In this document: positions 42,296-51,044 of the stretch, piece after piece
Numbering within the stretch: position 1 is the stretch's first letter
Layout: every line of letters starts with the position of its first letter
DNA from: Actinomadura sp. WMMA1423
GTDB lineage: Bacteria; Actinomycetota; Actinomycetes; Streptosporangiales; Streptosporangiaceae
Length of the DNA stretch: 64,000 nt
Assembly: GCF_006547145.1 (NCBI RefSeq)
Contig: NZ_CP041244.1
Coordinates: forward strand, 2,170,001 to 2,234,000
Direction: 5' to 3'
Translations under genes and position numbers: made by a program
Notes under the pieces: generated by a model
What the model saw: only the letters and a program-made list of their open reading frames with translations
The model's database searches: none
What the model was told of the DNA's origin: nothing

Positions 42296-42966
42296 GGCGC
42301 GGTGAACCGGTAGCCGAAGCCCCGGACGGTCTCGATCAGCCGCGGCTCGGCCGGCTCGTCCTCGATCTTGGCGCGGACGCGCTGGACGCACGCGTCCACG
42401 AGCCGCGAGTCGCCCGGGTAGGTGTGCTCCCACACCTCGGCCAGCAGGTGCTGGCGGGTGAGCGCCTGGCCGGGCCGCCGCGTCAGCTCCAGCAGGAGCC
42501 GCAGCTCGGTCGGGGTGAGGCGGAGGTCGGCGCCGTCCTTGGTGACCTTCAGCGAGGTCCGGTCGATGACGAGGCCGCCGTAGACGGACCGGTCCAGGCG
42601 GGTCTGGTCGGCGCGGCGCAGGACCGCGCGGATCCGGGCGTCCAGGACGCGGGGCTCGACGGGCTTGACCACGTAGTCGTCGGCGCCCGCCTCCAGGCCG
42701 AGGACGACGTCGAGGTCGTCGCCCCGCGCGGTCAGCAGGATGACCGGCAGCGCGTCGTCGCGGCGGATGCGGCGGCACACCTCGATGCCGTCGATGCCGG
42801 GCAGCATCACGTCCAGGATCGCGATCTCGGGCCGCCGCGCCCGCAGCGCCTCCAGCCCGTCCTCGCCGGTGGCCCGGGACGTCACCCCGTGCCCCTGGCG
42901 GGTCAGCGCCAGCTCCAGCGCCGCCCGCGCGGACGGATCATCCTCGATGAACAGAATGCTCGCCAC
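42292..42966 (-). CDS. OmpR-family response regulator (CseB-like)
   Basis: Receiver plus winged-helix regulator, about 224 aa. LFIEDD supplies the acidic pocket, ILDVMLPGIDGIEV the phosphoacceptor Asp, LLTARG the Thr/Ser switch and YVVKPVEP the Lys. The C-terminal domain ends SRLVDACVQRVRAKIE and ETVRGFGYRF. The start is taken as GTG 42966: a -10 hexamer GATAAT ends 6 bp upstream, so the mRNA may begin at this codon. A GTG at 42972 would add two residues. First gene of the coupled kinase-lipoprotein operon. Confidence 0.92.
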   Translation of the reverse strand: MASILFIEDDPSARAALELALTRQGHGVTSRATGEDGLEALRARRPEIAILDVMLPGIDGIEVCRRIRRDDALPVILLTARGDDLDVVLGLEAGADDYVVKPVEPRVLDARIRAVLRRADQTRLDRSVYGGLVIDRTSLKVTKDGADLRLTPTELRLLLELTRRPGQALTRQHLLAEVWEHTYPGDSRLVDACVQRVRAKIEDEPAEPRLIETVRGFGYRFTAP

Positions 42967-42972
42967 CCGCAC

Positions 42973-42978
42973 ATTATC
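42973..42978 (-). promoter_or_regulatory. -10 element of the two-component operon, likely leaderless
   Basis: GATAAT on the minus strand, ending 6 bp before the GTG at 42966. At the usual -10 to start distance, transcription would begin on or next to the start codon. No good -35 is visible at 17-18 bp. Confidence 0.5.
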
Positions 42979-43067
42979 GGCCGCTCCCGATCATCTGGTG
43001 CGCTGTGTCACAAGATCCGGACATCACCGGCACGTGATCATGACAAGCCGGCGGAAGCGTGGGGCGC

Positions 43068-44810
43068 ATGACGCTCGCGCTGCTCCCACCCCGCCTCCAG
43101 GCGCCGGCCGCCCCGCCGGGGCGCGCCCGGCGGTCCCCCCGCGCGCTGCCCTGGCTGCTCGCGGCGGGCGTGCTCGCGCAGGCGGTCGTCCGGCTCTGGT
43201 TCGCCTGGCCGCGGACGGGCCCCGCCGCGAACCCGGACGAGACCGGCTACCTGCTCGCCGCCCGCCTGCTGGCCGGCGGCCCCGGCGGCGACCTGTCCGG
43301 GAACACCTTCTACCAGGGCGGGTATCCCGTCGTGCTCGCGCCCGCCTACTGGTTCTCCCACGACCCCGCGACGGTCTACACGACCGTGATGGCGATCAAC
43401 GCGGTGCTGGGCGCGGCGCTGTTCCCGCTCGGGTACGCGGCGGCGCGCCGGTTCGGGCTCGCCCGCCGGTCCGCGCTGCCGCTGGCGTTCGCGGTGGCGC
43501 TGCTGCCCGCGACGACGTTCTTCGGGGCCTTCGCGCTCGCCGACGCCGTCCTGCCGACACTCTTCCTGGCTTGGCTGCTGGCTCTGGACCGCTTCGTCCG
43601 CGACGGCCGGATCCAGAACGCCGCCCTCGCGAGCCTGGTCGCGTCCTTCGCGGCGGCCGTGCACACCCGGGGGACGGTCCTGCTCGCCGTCCACGCCGCC
43701 GCTCTGGTGTGCACGGCCCTGGTGTTCACACCAGAGCGCCGGAGGATCCGCGCCGCGCTCGCCGGCGGCGCGGTCGCACTCGCCGGATACGCGGCGGGCG
43801 CGGCGCTGAACGCGCACATCCGCGCCGAGCTGTATCCGCGCGGCACGCGCGACCTCGCCGGGCTCCTCACGTCCCGGCTGACCACGGTTCCGGGGCAGGA
43901 ATGGGCGCTCTCGGGCGCGGCGGGGCAGCTCTGGTACCTGATCGCGTCCACCTGGGGCCTCGCCGGGGCCGGGCTGGTGGCCGTCGCGGCGTCCCTCGTG
44001 CGGCGACGGACGCCCCGGGCGGAAAGGATCATGGCGGGCGTGCTGCTCACCGTCACGTGCGGCATCGCCTACGCCTCCTCGGCCGCCCTGCCGGACGAGC
44101 ACCGGGTGGGCAACTTCGCCTACGGCCGCTACCTGGCGTGCGTGGCGCTGGTGTACGCGCTGGCCGGAGCCGCCGCGCTCGCGCGCCTCACCGCCCGCCG
44201 GGCGGTCGGCCTGGGGGCGGGCGGCGCGCTCCTGCTGGGCGGAACGGGCCTCTGGGTCGCCGCCTACGCGGGCGAGCGGCTCCGCACCCACCTCTTCATC
44301 GGGTTCGACTTCCCCGAGGTCATGTTCCTGACCGACGACCGGGGCGCGCTGCACCTGCGCGAGGCGACGCTCACCGCGCTCGCCCTGCTGTGCGTCCTTC
44401 TCCTGGCGTCCAGGCTGAGCGGGACGGCCCTGACGGCCGTGGCGGTCGCGGGCGTGAACCTCGCGGCGCTGGCCTTCGTCATGGGACCGCACGCGCGGCG
44501 CGTCCCTCCCGAGCCCCCGCTCGCCGGCCCGGCGTCCGGCGGGGTCGTCGCGGACGCCTCGCTCAACTGGGCGGTCAGGACCGCGCTGATGTACCCCGTG
44601 TGGTGGACGCGGATCGGCGCCTTCGACGTCCGCGCCGGGCGGCCGCCCGCGCCCGGCGTGTGCACGGTCGTCGTGCCCCTCCCGGACGGGACGGCGCCGG
44701 AGGCGTCATGGCCCGCGCACCCGGCGGGCTGGCGGCCGCACGCGGGCCGGTTCTGGTCGTTCGGCTGGGTGGGCTGGCACGACCCGTCCTGCGGGGCCGC
44801 CCCTCAGTAG
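43068..44810 (+). CDS. Polytopic membrane protein, GT-C glycosyltransferase-like
   Basis: 580-aa protein with about 11-12 hydrophobic segments. After the first helix the external loop carries NPDETGYLLAARLL; an acidic DE pair here is typical of GT-C enzymes that use polyprenyl-phosphate sugars. A soluble C-terminal part of about 100 residues follows the last helix (SGGVVADASLNWAVRTALMY). Donor and acceptor are unknown. It diverges from the two-component operon and overlaps the 3' end of the opposing baeRF gene by 7 bp. Confidence 0.75.
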   Translation: MTLALLPPRLQAPAAPPGRARRSPRALPWLLAAGVLAQAVVRLWFAWPRTGPAANPDETGYLLAARLLAGGPGGDLSGNTFYQGGYPVVLAPAYWFSHDPATVYTTVMAINAVLGAALFPLGYAAARRFGLARRSALPLAFAVALLPATTFFGAFALADAVLPTLFLAWLLALDRFVRDGRIQNAALASLVASFAAAVHTRGTVLLAVHAAALVCTALVFTPERRRIRAALAGGAVALAGYAAGAALNAHIRAELYPRGTRDLAGLLTSRLTTVPGQEWALSGAAGQLWYLIASTWGLAGAGLVAVAASLVRRRTPRAERIMAGVLLTVTCGIAYASSAALPDEHRVGNFAYGRYLACVALVYALAGAAALARLTARRAVGLGAGGALLLGGTGLWVAAYAGERLRTHLFIGFDFPEVMFLTDDRGALHLREATLTALALLCVLLLASRLSGTALTAVAVAGVNLAALAFVMGPHARRVPPEPPLAGPASGGVVADASLNWAVRTALMYPVWWTRIGAFDVRAGRPPAPGVCTVVVPLPDGTAPEASWPAHPAGWRPHAGRFWSFGWVGWHDPSCGAAPQ

Positions 44811-45901
44811 CGCGTCACCAGCGCGATCCGGTCGTGGTCGATCAGGAACCCGTCGGAGACGAAGGTGACCTCGCCCCCGTACTCCAGCGCCGTCTCGATG
44901 ACGTGGTCCACGGCGTCGTCGACGACGTCCGCGCCCTTGAGCACGCCGGGCATGCCGTCCACCGGGATCAGCTCGCCGCCGCTGCGCACCGCGGACGCGT
45001 AGTAGCCGCGCTCGACGACCAGGTGCTCGCCGCGCCCCTCCTCGACCAGCTCCGTCACCTCGCACAGCCCGCCCGCGTACCGCTGGATACTGCGCGCCGC
45101 CTCCAGCTCCGACAGCACCCCCACCTCGCGGAGGTCCTCGTAGGCGGCGAGCGCGGGCCGGGCGGCCTCGGCGAGCGTGCTCGGCGCGGCTCCCTCGAAG
45201 CTGCCGTCGACACGGCCCGCCACGGTGACGTGCGGTCCGGCGACCTCGTCGAAGAGCGCCTGGTGCCGGGTGACGCCGGCGACGACCAGCGGGCGCCGGT
45301 CCCGGGCCAGGACGTGTTCGAGCGCGGACACCGCGTCCCGCATGGCCTGGCGCCGGCGCTCCCCGTCGCCGCCCTGGGCGGAACGGCGGGCCAGCCGGCC
45401 GGCGCTCGCCTCGTCGATCGGCGGCGGCTCGACGGGGAAGCCGCCGCGGGCGTGCTCGACCAGTTCCGAGCCGAGGCCGCTCCAGAGCCGCGTGCAGTGG
45501 TCCGACAGGGACAGCAGCCAGTAGCGCGGCGTGCGGGTGAAGTCGGCGACGAGGTCGCGGGTGGCGAAGCCGCTGTCGACGACGACCCGCTCGTCCACGG
45601 GCTGGCCGATCGTGAACGCGTGGTGCTCGCCGTGCGGGGCGGCGAACAGCACCAGCCCGTCGGAGGCGTGCCGCGGATCGACCTCGCCCGCGGCGCGCTC
45701 CAGCCCCCGGACGACGTGCTCGGCGGCGTCGGGCGCCACCTTGGGATCGTCGTGGAGGCGGCGCCGGACCTCGCCCAGGAGGTTCCGCAGCCGGATGCGG
45801 TCCTCCCGGCCGTCCCGGGCGGAGCGGTGCGTCGGCATCAGCACCGACACCGCCGGATAGGGCCTCGGCTTGCGCAGCCCGGACAGGGTAACGGCGTCCA
45901 T
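44804..45901 (-). CDS. baeRF-type (bacterial archaeo-eukaryotic release factor-like) protein
   Basis: 365 aa, matching the baeRF family proposed from eRF1-like folds in bacteria (a baeRF3-like member, by recall). Opening YPAVSVLMPTHRSARDGRED, a middle RPLVVAGVTRHQALFDEVAG and a closing VDHVIETALEYGGEVTFV fit. No GGQ peptide-release motif is present. These proteins are suspected ribosome-rescue or modification factors, without a proven activity. The ATG at 45901 follows GGGGGATC. An AT-rich upstream stretch (45920-45970) probably holds the promoter. Open frame beyond the ATG is a shadow of the LLM gene. Confidence 0.78.
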   Translation of the reverse strand: MDAVTLSGLRKPRPYPAVSVLMPTHRSARDGREDRIRLRNLLGEVRRRLHDDPKVAPDAAEHVVRGLERAAGEVDPRHASDGLVLFAAPHGEHHAFTIGQPVDERVVVDSGFATRDLVADFTRTPRYWLLSLSDHCTRLWSGLGSELVEHARGGFPVEPPPIDEASAGRLARRSAQGGDGERRRQAMRDAVSALEHVLARDRRPLVVAGVTRHQALFDEVAGPHVTVAGRVDGSFEGAAPSTLAEAARPALAAYEDLREVGVLSELEAARSIQRYAGGLCEVTELVEEGRGEHLVVERGYYASAVRSGGELIPVDGMPGVLKGADVVDDAVDHVIETALEYGGEVTFVSDGFLIDHDRIALVTRY

Positions 45902-46047
45902 GATCCCCCGATCGTCGCTCTCGTTCCTTTCTGTCTCTTTTGTAGCTACTTGTGGGTAAATGAGGTGTAAGCCCTGCTCGAATTGCAGGCCGAGGAACGC
46001 ACCGCCCGCCCGGGCCCGGCCCACCGGCCGCCCCGTCGCCGGTGCGC

Positions 46048-46983
46048 TCAGACCCGCTCGATCACCGGGCCGAGGACGTCCATGAAGGGCGAGTGCACCG
46101 TGATGTAGGAGAACCCGTACCGCTCGCGCCGCTCCCGGATCTGCTCGGCGATCTGCGCCTCCGTCCCGAGCAGGACGAACGGGGTGTCGAGGATCTGCTC
46201 GACCGTCATGTAGGGGACGCGCTCGGCGCGCATCCGCTCGGCCTCGGCCCGCCGGTCGCGGGTCACCTGCACGTGCTGGACGAGCACGTTCCACTCGATC
46301 CGCGACGCCCGGTCCCCGGCGTGCTCGCGCGCGAACCGGACCCGCTCGTCGGCCTCCTCGGCGGTGCCGAACCGGAACGTGCCGGGCGGCTCTCCCCTCA
46401 TCTGGTACGCGCCCGCGATCCCGACGATGTCGGCGTGGCGCGCGGCCGCCCGCAGGACCGTGTCGCCGGTGCCGCCGACCAGCAGCGGCGGCCCCGACCC
46501 GCCGAACCCGGCGCGCTGCACGGGCGCCAGTTCCGCCAGCCCGAAGAACTCGGCCACCGGCCGGTGCCGCGCGTAGTCGCCCCCGCCGAACAGCCGGCCC
46601 AGGTCCTCGATCAGCGCGGTCATCCGCTCCGCCCGCGCGCCGAACGGCTCCCACGGGATGCCCGCCGCGTCGAACTCCCACTTCATGTGCCCGGCGCCGA
46701 GCCCGAGCTCCACCCGCCCTCCGGTGAGCCGGTCGGCGGTGGCGACCTCCCGGGCGAGCAGGTGGGCGTTCCAGAACCCGGCGTTCAGCACGAGAGCGCC
46801 GACGCGCAGCCGCTCGGTCGCGTCCGCGGCGGCGACCATGGTGGGGAACGGGGCCGGGGCGCCGAGGTGGTCGGGCACGAGCGCGACGTCGTAGCCGTAC
46901 CGCTCGCCGCGGCGGCACCGCTCGGCGAAGTCCTCCCGGGAGGCGATGTCGAAGACGTTGAACCCGAAGCGGAAGTCCCTCAT
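46048..46983 (-). CDS. LLM-class F420-dependent oxidoreductase
   Basis: 311-aa luciferase-like TIM-barrel oxidoreductase (TIGR03621-like). Motifs: FRFGFNVFDIASREDFAERC, DVALVPDHLGAPAPF, RVGALVLNAGFWNAHLLARE, and RVELGLGAGHMKWEFDAAGI, the flavin/F420 phosphate-binding segment. The substrate is unknown. The ATG at 46983 (MRDFRFG) follows AGGGTG and lies 17 bp after the NarL-type regulator stop, so kinase, regulator and oxidoreductase may share a transcript. NpdG, encoded at 33.4 kb, could recycle its cofactor. Confidence 0.88.
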   Translation of the reverse strand: MRDFRFGFNVFDIASREDFAERCRRGERYGYDVALVPDHLGAPAPFPTMVAAADATERLRVGALVLNAGFWNAHLLAREVATADRLTGGRVELGLGAGHMKWEFDAAGIPWEPFGARAERMTALIEDLGRLFGGGDYARHRPVAEFFGLAELAPVQRAGFGGSGPPLLVGGTGDTVLRAAARHADIVGIAGAYQMRGEPPGTFRFGTAEEADERVRFAREHAGDRASRIEWNVLVQHVQVTRDRRAEAERMRAERVPYMTVEQILDTPFVLLGTEAQIAEQIRERRERYGFSYITVHSPFMDVLGPVIERV

Positions 46984-47000
46984 GCGGTCACCCTGCCATC

Positions 47001-47651
47001 TCACCCGGGCGTGATGAAGGCCGTCTCGTAGGCGAAGATCACCGCCTGCGTCCGGTCGCGGGCCTGCGTCTTGGCGAGGATGTTGCCGACGTGCGTCTTC
47101 ACCGTCTGCGGGCTCACGAAGAGCTCCTCGGCGATCTCGGCGTTGGAGTGGCCCTTGGCCATCAGGCGCAGCACGTCCCCCTCCCGCCCGGTCAGCCGGC
47201 CGTGCCAGGCCGCGCCCCCGGCGCCGGACGCCGCGTGCCGCCCGGCCAGCTCCCGGATCGCGGCCGGGAACAGCAGGCTGTCGCCGTGCGCGACCATCCG
47301 GATCGCCTGCAGGATCTCCTCCGGCCGCGTCCGCTTGAGCAGGAAGCCGTGGGCGCCGGCCTTCAGCGCGTCGTAGACGTACTCGTCGTTCTCGAACGTG
47401 GTGACGACGATGATCCGCGGCGGCTCCGCGGCGGTGGCGAGGATGTGCCGGGTCGCCTGGATGCCGTCGAGCCGCGGCATCCGCACGTCCATCAGGACGA
47501 CGTCCGGGCGGAGCCGCCGCACCTCCCCCGGCACCTCCGAGCCGTCGGAGGCCTCGCCGACGACGGCCAGGTCGTCCTCGGCGTCGATGATGGCGGCTAG
47601 CCCCGCCCGGATCAGCCGCTCGTCGTCGACCAGCAGAACCTTGATCGTCAT
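47001..47651 (-). CDS. NarL/LuxR-family response regulator
   Basis: 216-aa regulator. The receiver has LLVDDERLIRAGL, phosphoacceptor in DVVLMDVRMPRLDG, VVTTFEND and the Lys in FLLKRTRPEEI. The LuxR HTH is LTGREGDVLRLMAKGHSNAE followed by IAEELFVSPQTVKTHVGNIL. Its start overlaps the kinase stop by 4 nt (ATGA), so the two are coupled. The target is unknown; the LLM oxidoreductase directly downstream is a candidate co-regulated gene. Confidence 0.94.
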   Translation of the reverse strand: MTIKVLLVDDERLIRAGLAAIIDAEDDLAVVGEASDGSEVPGEVRRLRPDVVLMDVRMPRLDGIQATRHILATAAEPPRIIVVTTFENDEYVYDALKAGAHGFLLKRTRPEEILQAIRMVAHGDSLLFPAAIRELAGRHAASGAGGAAWHGRLTGREGDVLRLMAKGHSNAEIAEELFVSPQTVKTHVGNILAKTQARDRTQAVIFAYETAFITPG

Positions 47652-48880
47652 GATCCGGACCTTAGCGGCAGCGACACGCGCAGGCGCCAGCGGTCGCCGT
47701 CGGCCCCGGCGCTCATCTCGCCCCGCAGCACGGTGACGCGCTCGCGGACGCCGCCGAGGCCGCGGCCGCCGCCGTGGCCCGCGCCCTCGCCGCGGGTCGC
47801 GCCGAGCGGATTGGTCATCTCGACCTCCAGCCGTTCTCCGTCGGTGCCGAGCCGGAGCCGCACCGGTACCTTCCCCGCGTGCCGGAGGGCGTTCGTCAGG
47901 CCCTCCTGGACGATCCGGTACGCCTCCCGCGACACCGCCGCCGGGACGTGCTCCACCTCAGGGCCCACCTCCGCGTCCAGCGCCACCCCGGCGATCCGCG
48001 TCTGCTCCAGCAGCCGCCCGAGGTCCTTCAGCGTGGCCTGCGGGGCCGGGCGGGACCGGTCGTCGCGCAGCAGCCCGAGCACGTGGTCGAGGTCCTCCAG
48101 CGCCGCCCGGGCCGACTCCTCGATGGCGGCGAGCGCCTCGCGGGCGAACCCGGGATCGCTGTCCAGCACGCGCCCGGCCGCGCCGGCCTGCAGGGTCACC
48201 ACGCTCAGCGCGTGGCCCACCGAGTCGTGCAGCTCCCTCGCCAGCCGGTTGCGCTCGGCGAGCCGGACCGCCTCGGCCCGCATCCCGGCCAGCCGCTCGG
48301 CGGCCGACGGCCCGAGGAACACCGGCGCGAGCCGGGCCAGCAGCGCGCCCGCCCCGACGATCAGCGCGAGCAGCAGGGCCAGCGCCGCCAGCCCGATCGG
48401 CGGCGCCGGCCACTGGTGCCAGGCGCCCTGCCAGCCCCAGGACTCCAGGAACCGGGTGTCCCAGCGCACCGCCGGCGCGAGGACCATCACGACGGCGGCG
48501 GGCGGCACGGCCAGGCTGAGCCCGCTGACCACCACTCCGGTGCCGAGGTGCAGCGTGAACCACGCGGCGGCTCGGACGCGGCTCTCCCAGGAGACCGCCG
48601 AGCCGGGGGCGAGCGCGGCGGCCGGTCCCCTCAGCAGCTCCTTGGCGAGCGAGCTCTCCAGCAGCCGCACCGTCGGCACGAGCCCGGTGACGAACGTCGC
48701 CGCGGCCGGCATCACGACCAGCATCAGCACGGCCTTGAACAGGCCGTTGTGCATAGGCAGCAGCGGAATCACGCTGATCGCGAGGAACCAGTACGGCATC
48801 AGCAGGGCGCCGCCCACGACGAGGTGGGACCAGCGCCGCCAGGTCACCGGCTCGATCAGCGGGCGGAGCACTCCGAACAC
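47648..48880 (-). CDS. DesK-type sensor histidine kinase
   Basis: 410-aa membrane kinase of the HisKA_3 family. The N-terminal half contains five or so hydrophobic segments (such as LVVGGALLMPYWFLAISVI). The phosphoacceptor is in ERNRLARELHDSVGHALSV near residue 217. The ATPase part has EGLTNALRHAGKVPV and GHGGGRGLGGVRERV. Partner of the regulator with which it overlaps. The signal is unknown; no extracellular domain is large enough to suggest ligand binding, so membrane state is a possible cue. Confidence 0.92.
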   Translation of the reverse strand: MFGVLRPLIEPVTWRRWSHLVVGGALLMPYWFLAISVIPLLPMHNGLFKAVLMLVVMPAAATFVTGLVPTVRLLESSLAKELLRGPAAALAPGSAVSWESRVRAAAWFTLHLGTGVVVSGLSLAVPPAAVVMVLAPAVRWDTRFLESWGWQGAWHQWPAPPIGLAALALLLALIVGAGALLARLAPVFLGPSAAERLAGMRAEAVRLAERNRLARELHDSVGHALSVVTLQAGAAGRVLDSDPGFAREALAAIEESARAALEDLDHVLGLLRDDRSRPAPQATLKDLGRLLEQTRIAGVALDAEVGPEVEHVPAAVSREAYRIVQEGLTNALRHAGKVPVRLRLGTDGERLEVEMTNPLGATRGEGAGHGGGRGLGGVRERVTVLRGEMSAGADGDRWRLRVSLPLRSGS

Positions 48881-48913
48881 GCCTCGATCCTGGCAGAACG
48901 GGCGGCCCGGGCA

Positions 48914-48931
48914 CTCCCCCGCGCGGGGGAG
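48914..48931. terminator. Terminator-like perfect palindrome after the CopD-CtaG gene
   Basis: CTCCCCCGC directly followed by its complement GCGGGGGAG, extendable with flanking GGGC/GCCC. It sits 8 bp past the CtaG stop and before the kinase gene on the same strand. There is no T-run, as often in actinobacteria. Confidence 0.5.
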
Positions 48932-48938
48932 CCCGCGC

Positions 48939-51044
48939 TCACGCCCGGTCCTTCTCCTGCGCGCCGGCCTGCTCCTCCACGGCGCCGTCCTTCTCGGCTG
49001 CGCCCTTGTCCTCGGCGGTACGGCCCTTGCCGGCCGCGCCGCCGCGCCCGGCGAGCCTGGCGAGGCGGGCGTTGTAGGCGGCGAGCTCGTCGTCCTCGGC
49101 GCGCCCGCCGGGCGCCGCGGCCCGGTCGGCCTTGCGGTCCATGCGCCGCGCCTGCCGCTGGTCGTGGACGTACCACTGGAACGCCAGCACGATCAGGACG
49201 ATGAACGTCGGCACCTCGCCGAAGCCCCACGCGATCGCGCCGCCCGTGTGCTGGTCGTGCAGGATCGTGGTGCCCCACGGCGGGTCGACGGAGGTGTACC
49301 AGCCGCGGGCGAGCGCCTGGCTCATGTTCATCAGGGCGATGCCGAAGAACGCGTGGAACGGCATCGTGACGAACAGCAGCAGCAGCCGTGCCGGGTAGGG
49401 CAGCTTGCGCGGCGCGGGGTCGACGCCGAGCAGCACCCAGAAGAACAGCGACCCGCTGGCCAGGAAGTGGACCATCATCGCGATGTGGCCGAGATGGTTG
49501 CGCATCGCGGCCTCGAACAGCGGCGTGAAGTAGAGCACGAACGTGCTCACCACGAAGACGAGGGTCGCGACCGCGGGATGGGCGACGACCGCGAGGTACC
49601 GGCTGTGCAGCACGGCGGTCAGCCACTCGCGCGGGCCGCGGTCGCCGCGCTGCCGGGCGGGCTTGAGCGCCCGCAGCGCCAGCGTCACCGGCGCGCCGAC
49701 GACCAGGAAGATCGGCGTCAGCATGTTGAGGACCATGTGCTGCGCCATGTGGACGCTGAACAGGATCGGCGCGTACCTCGCGACGCCGGTCTGGGTGACG
49801 GCGACGATCGTCGCGAGTCCGATGAGCCAGGAGGCGGTGCGCCCGAGGGGCCAGGAGTCGCCGCGCCGCCGCAGCCGGACGACGGCGGCGAGGTAGAGGC
49901 CGCCGAGCACGACGACGAGGGCGGCGAAGAACAGGTCGAACTGGCCGAGCGTGAGCAGCCGCACCGGGGTGACCTGCGGGGGCATGTCGTATCCGAGCAG
50001 CGACTCGACCGCGGACTCCGGCTCGGCCGGCGCGGGCGGCGCGGTGCGGGCCAGCGCGACGGCCAGGCCCATGGCGGCGCCCATCACGGCGGCCTCGACG
50101 GAGGCCAGGCGGGCGAACGCCCCCGGGCTGCCGCCCGCCACCGCGGGCAGCGTCCGCCTCCGGTGCCACCAGCCGAACCAGCCGAGCACGCAGAACGCGA
50201 TGATCTTGCCGAGGGCGAGGCGCCCGTAGTCGGTCTCGACGAGCTCCCGCGGGTCCGGCAGGCGGGCGATCACGTTGACCAGCCCGCTGGCGCCGACGGT
50301 GACGTAGCACCACAGGGCCATCCGGCTGAACCGGTCGGCGACCAGCGGGAGCCGGTCGCGGCGCAGCAGCGCGTGGACGCACGCGATGGCGAGCCCGCCG
50401 ACCCACGGGGCGACCGCGGCGACGTGCAGGGCCACGCCGGTCGTCGCGGTGGCGTGGTTGGCGGCCGAGGCCGAGTGCCCGGTGAGCGGGGCGGGCAGCA
50501 GCGCGATCCCGGCCATGGCGAGCAGCCCGAACGCGGCGGCGGGCGTGGTGGTGGTGCGCGCCAGCAGCGCCACCACCACGGCGAGCAGCACCACGATCAT
50601 GAGGGCGGTGCCCTGCGGCAGCGAGCCGACGTAGCTGCTCAGCTCGCTGCCGGTGAGGACGTCGCCGACCGGCTGGCCGAGCACGTCCGCGACGGTGAAC
50701 ACCAGCGTGGCCGCCGCGGCGGCGGCCCAGGCGGCGGCGATCCAGGAGGCGGCGCCGAGGTAGCGGAGGGCGTCCTTCGACAGGCGCGGCGCGGTGCGCC
50801 CGCCCTCGACGGGCAGGAACGCCGCCGCGGCCAGCAGGGCGCCGACGGTCAGCGCGGACAGCAGGTCCATCGCCGTCCGGGAGACCGGCAGGCCCCACCG
50901 GGTGAGCGCGCCCGCGTCGCCGAGGCCGGGGATGACCTTCTCGGTGACCGAGCCGCCGAGGACGAGCCCGGCCACCAGCAGGACGGCGGACGCGGCCACC
51001 ACGGCCGCCCCCGCCCGCCAGACGGCCAGGCTCCCCCTATTCAC
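48939..51044 (-). CDS. CopD-CtaG fusion membrane protein
   Basis: 701-aa polytopic protein. The N-terminal 330 residues form a CopD-type copper-resistance domain (SRTAMDLLSALTVGALLAAA; LTGHSASAANHATATTGVAL; HVAAVAPWVGGLAI with its His residues). The following 300 are a caa3_CtaG-type cytochrome oxidase assembly domain (FSVHMAQHMVLNMLTPIFLV; NHLGHIAMMVHFLASGSLFF; HDQHTGGAIAWGFGEVPTFI). The C-terminus is a charged Ala/Glu/Lys tail. It probably imports or delivers copper for oxidase assembly, with CopC as periplasmic donor. Its start overlaps the copC-like gene by 8 bp. Such fusions are common in actinobacteria. Confidence 0.9.
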   Translation of the reverse strand: MNRGSLAVWRAGAAVVAASAVLLVAGLVLGGSVTEKVIPGLGDAGALTRWGLPVSRTAMDLLSALTVGALLAAAAFLPVEGGRTAPRLSKDALRYLGAASWIAAAWAAAAAATLVFTVADVLGQPVGDVLTGSELSSYVGSLPQGTALMIVVLLAVVVALLARTTTTPAAAFGLLAMAGIALLPAPLTGHSASAANHATATTGVALHVAAVAPWVGGLAIACVHALLRRDRLPLVADRFSRMALWCYVTVGASGLVNVIARLPDPRELVETDYGRLALGKIIAFCVLGWFGWWHRRRTLPAVAGGSPGAFARLASVEAAVMGAAMGLAVALARTAPPAPAEPESAVESLLGYDMPPQVTPVRLLTLGQFDLFFAALVVVLGGLYLAAVVRLRRRGDSWPLGRTASWLIGLATIVAVTQTGVARYAPILFSVHMAQHMVLNMLTPIFLVVGAPVTLALRALKPARQRGDRGPREWLTAVLHSRYLAVVAHPAVATLVFVVSTFVLYFTPLFEAAMRNHLGHIAMMVHFLASGSLFFWVLLGVDPAPRKLPYPARLLLLFVTMPFHAFFGIALMNMSQALARGWYTSVDPPWGTTILHDQHTGGAIAWGFGEVPTFIVLIVLAFQWYVHDQRQARRMDRKADRAAAPGGRAEDDELAAYNARLARLAGRGGAAGKGRTAEDKGAAEKDGAVEEQAGAQEKDRA

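Noticed and set aside
45902..46918. N-terminal extension of the baeRF gene into the LLM gene
   Set aside because: The extension is a shadow of the LLM oxidoreductase on the same strand in another frame; the baeRF domain begins at the ATG at 45901.
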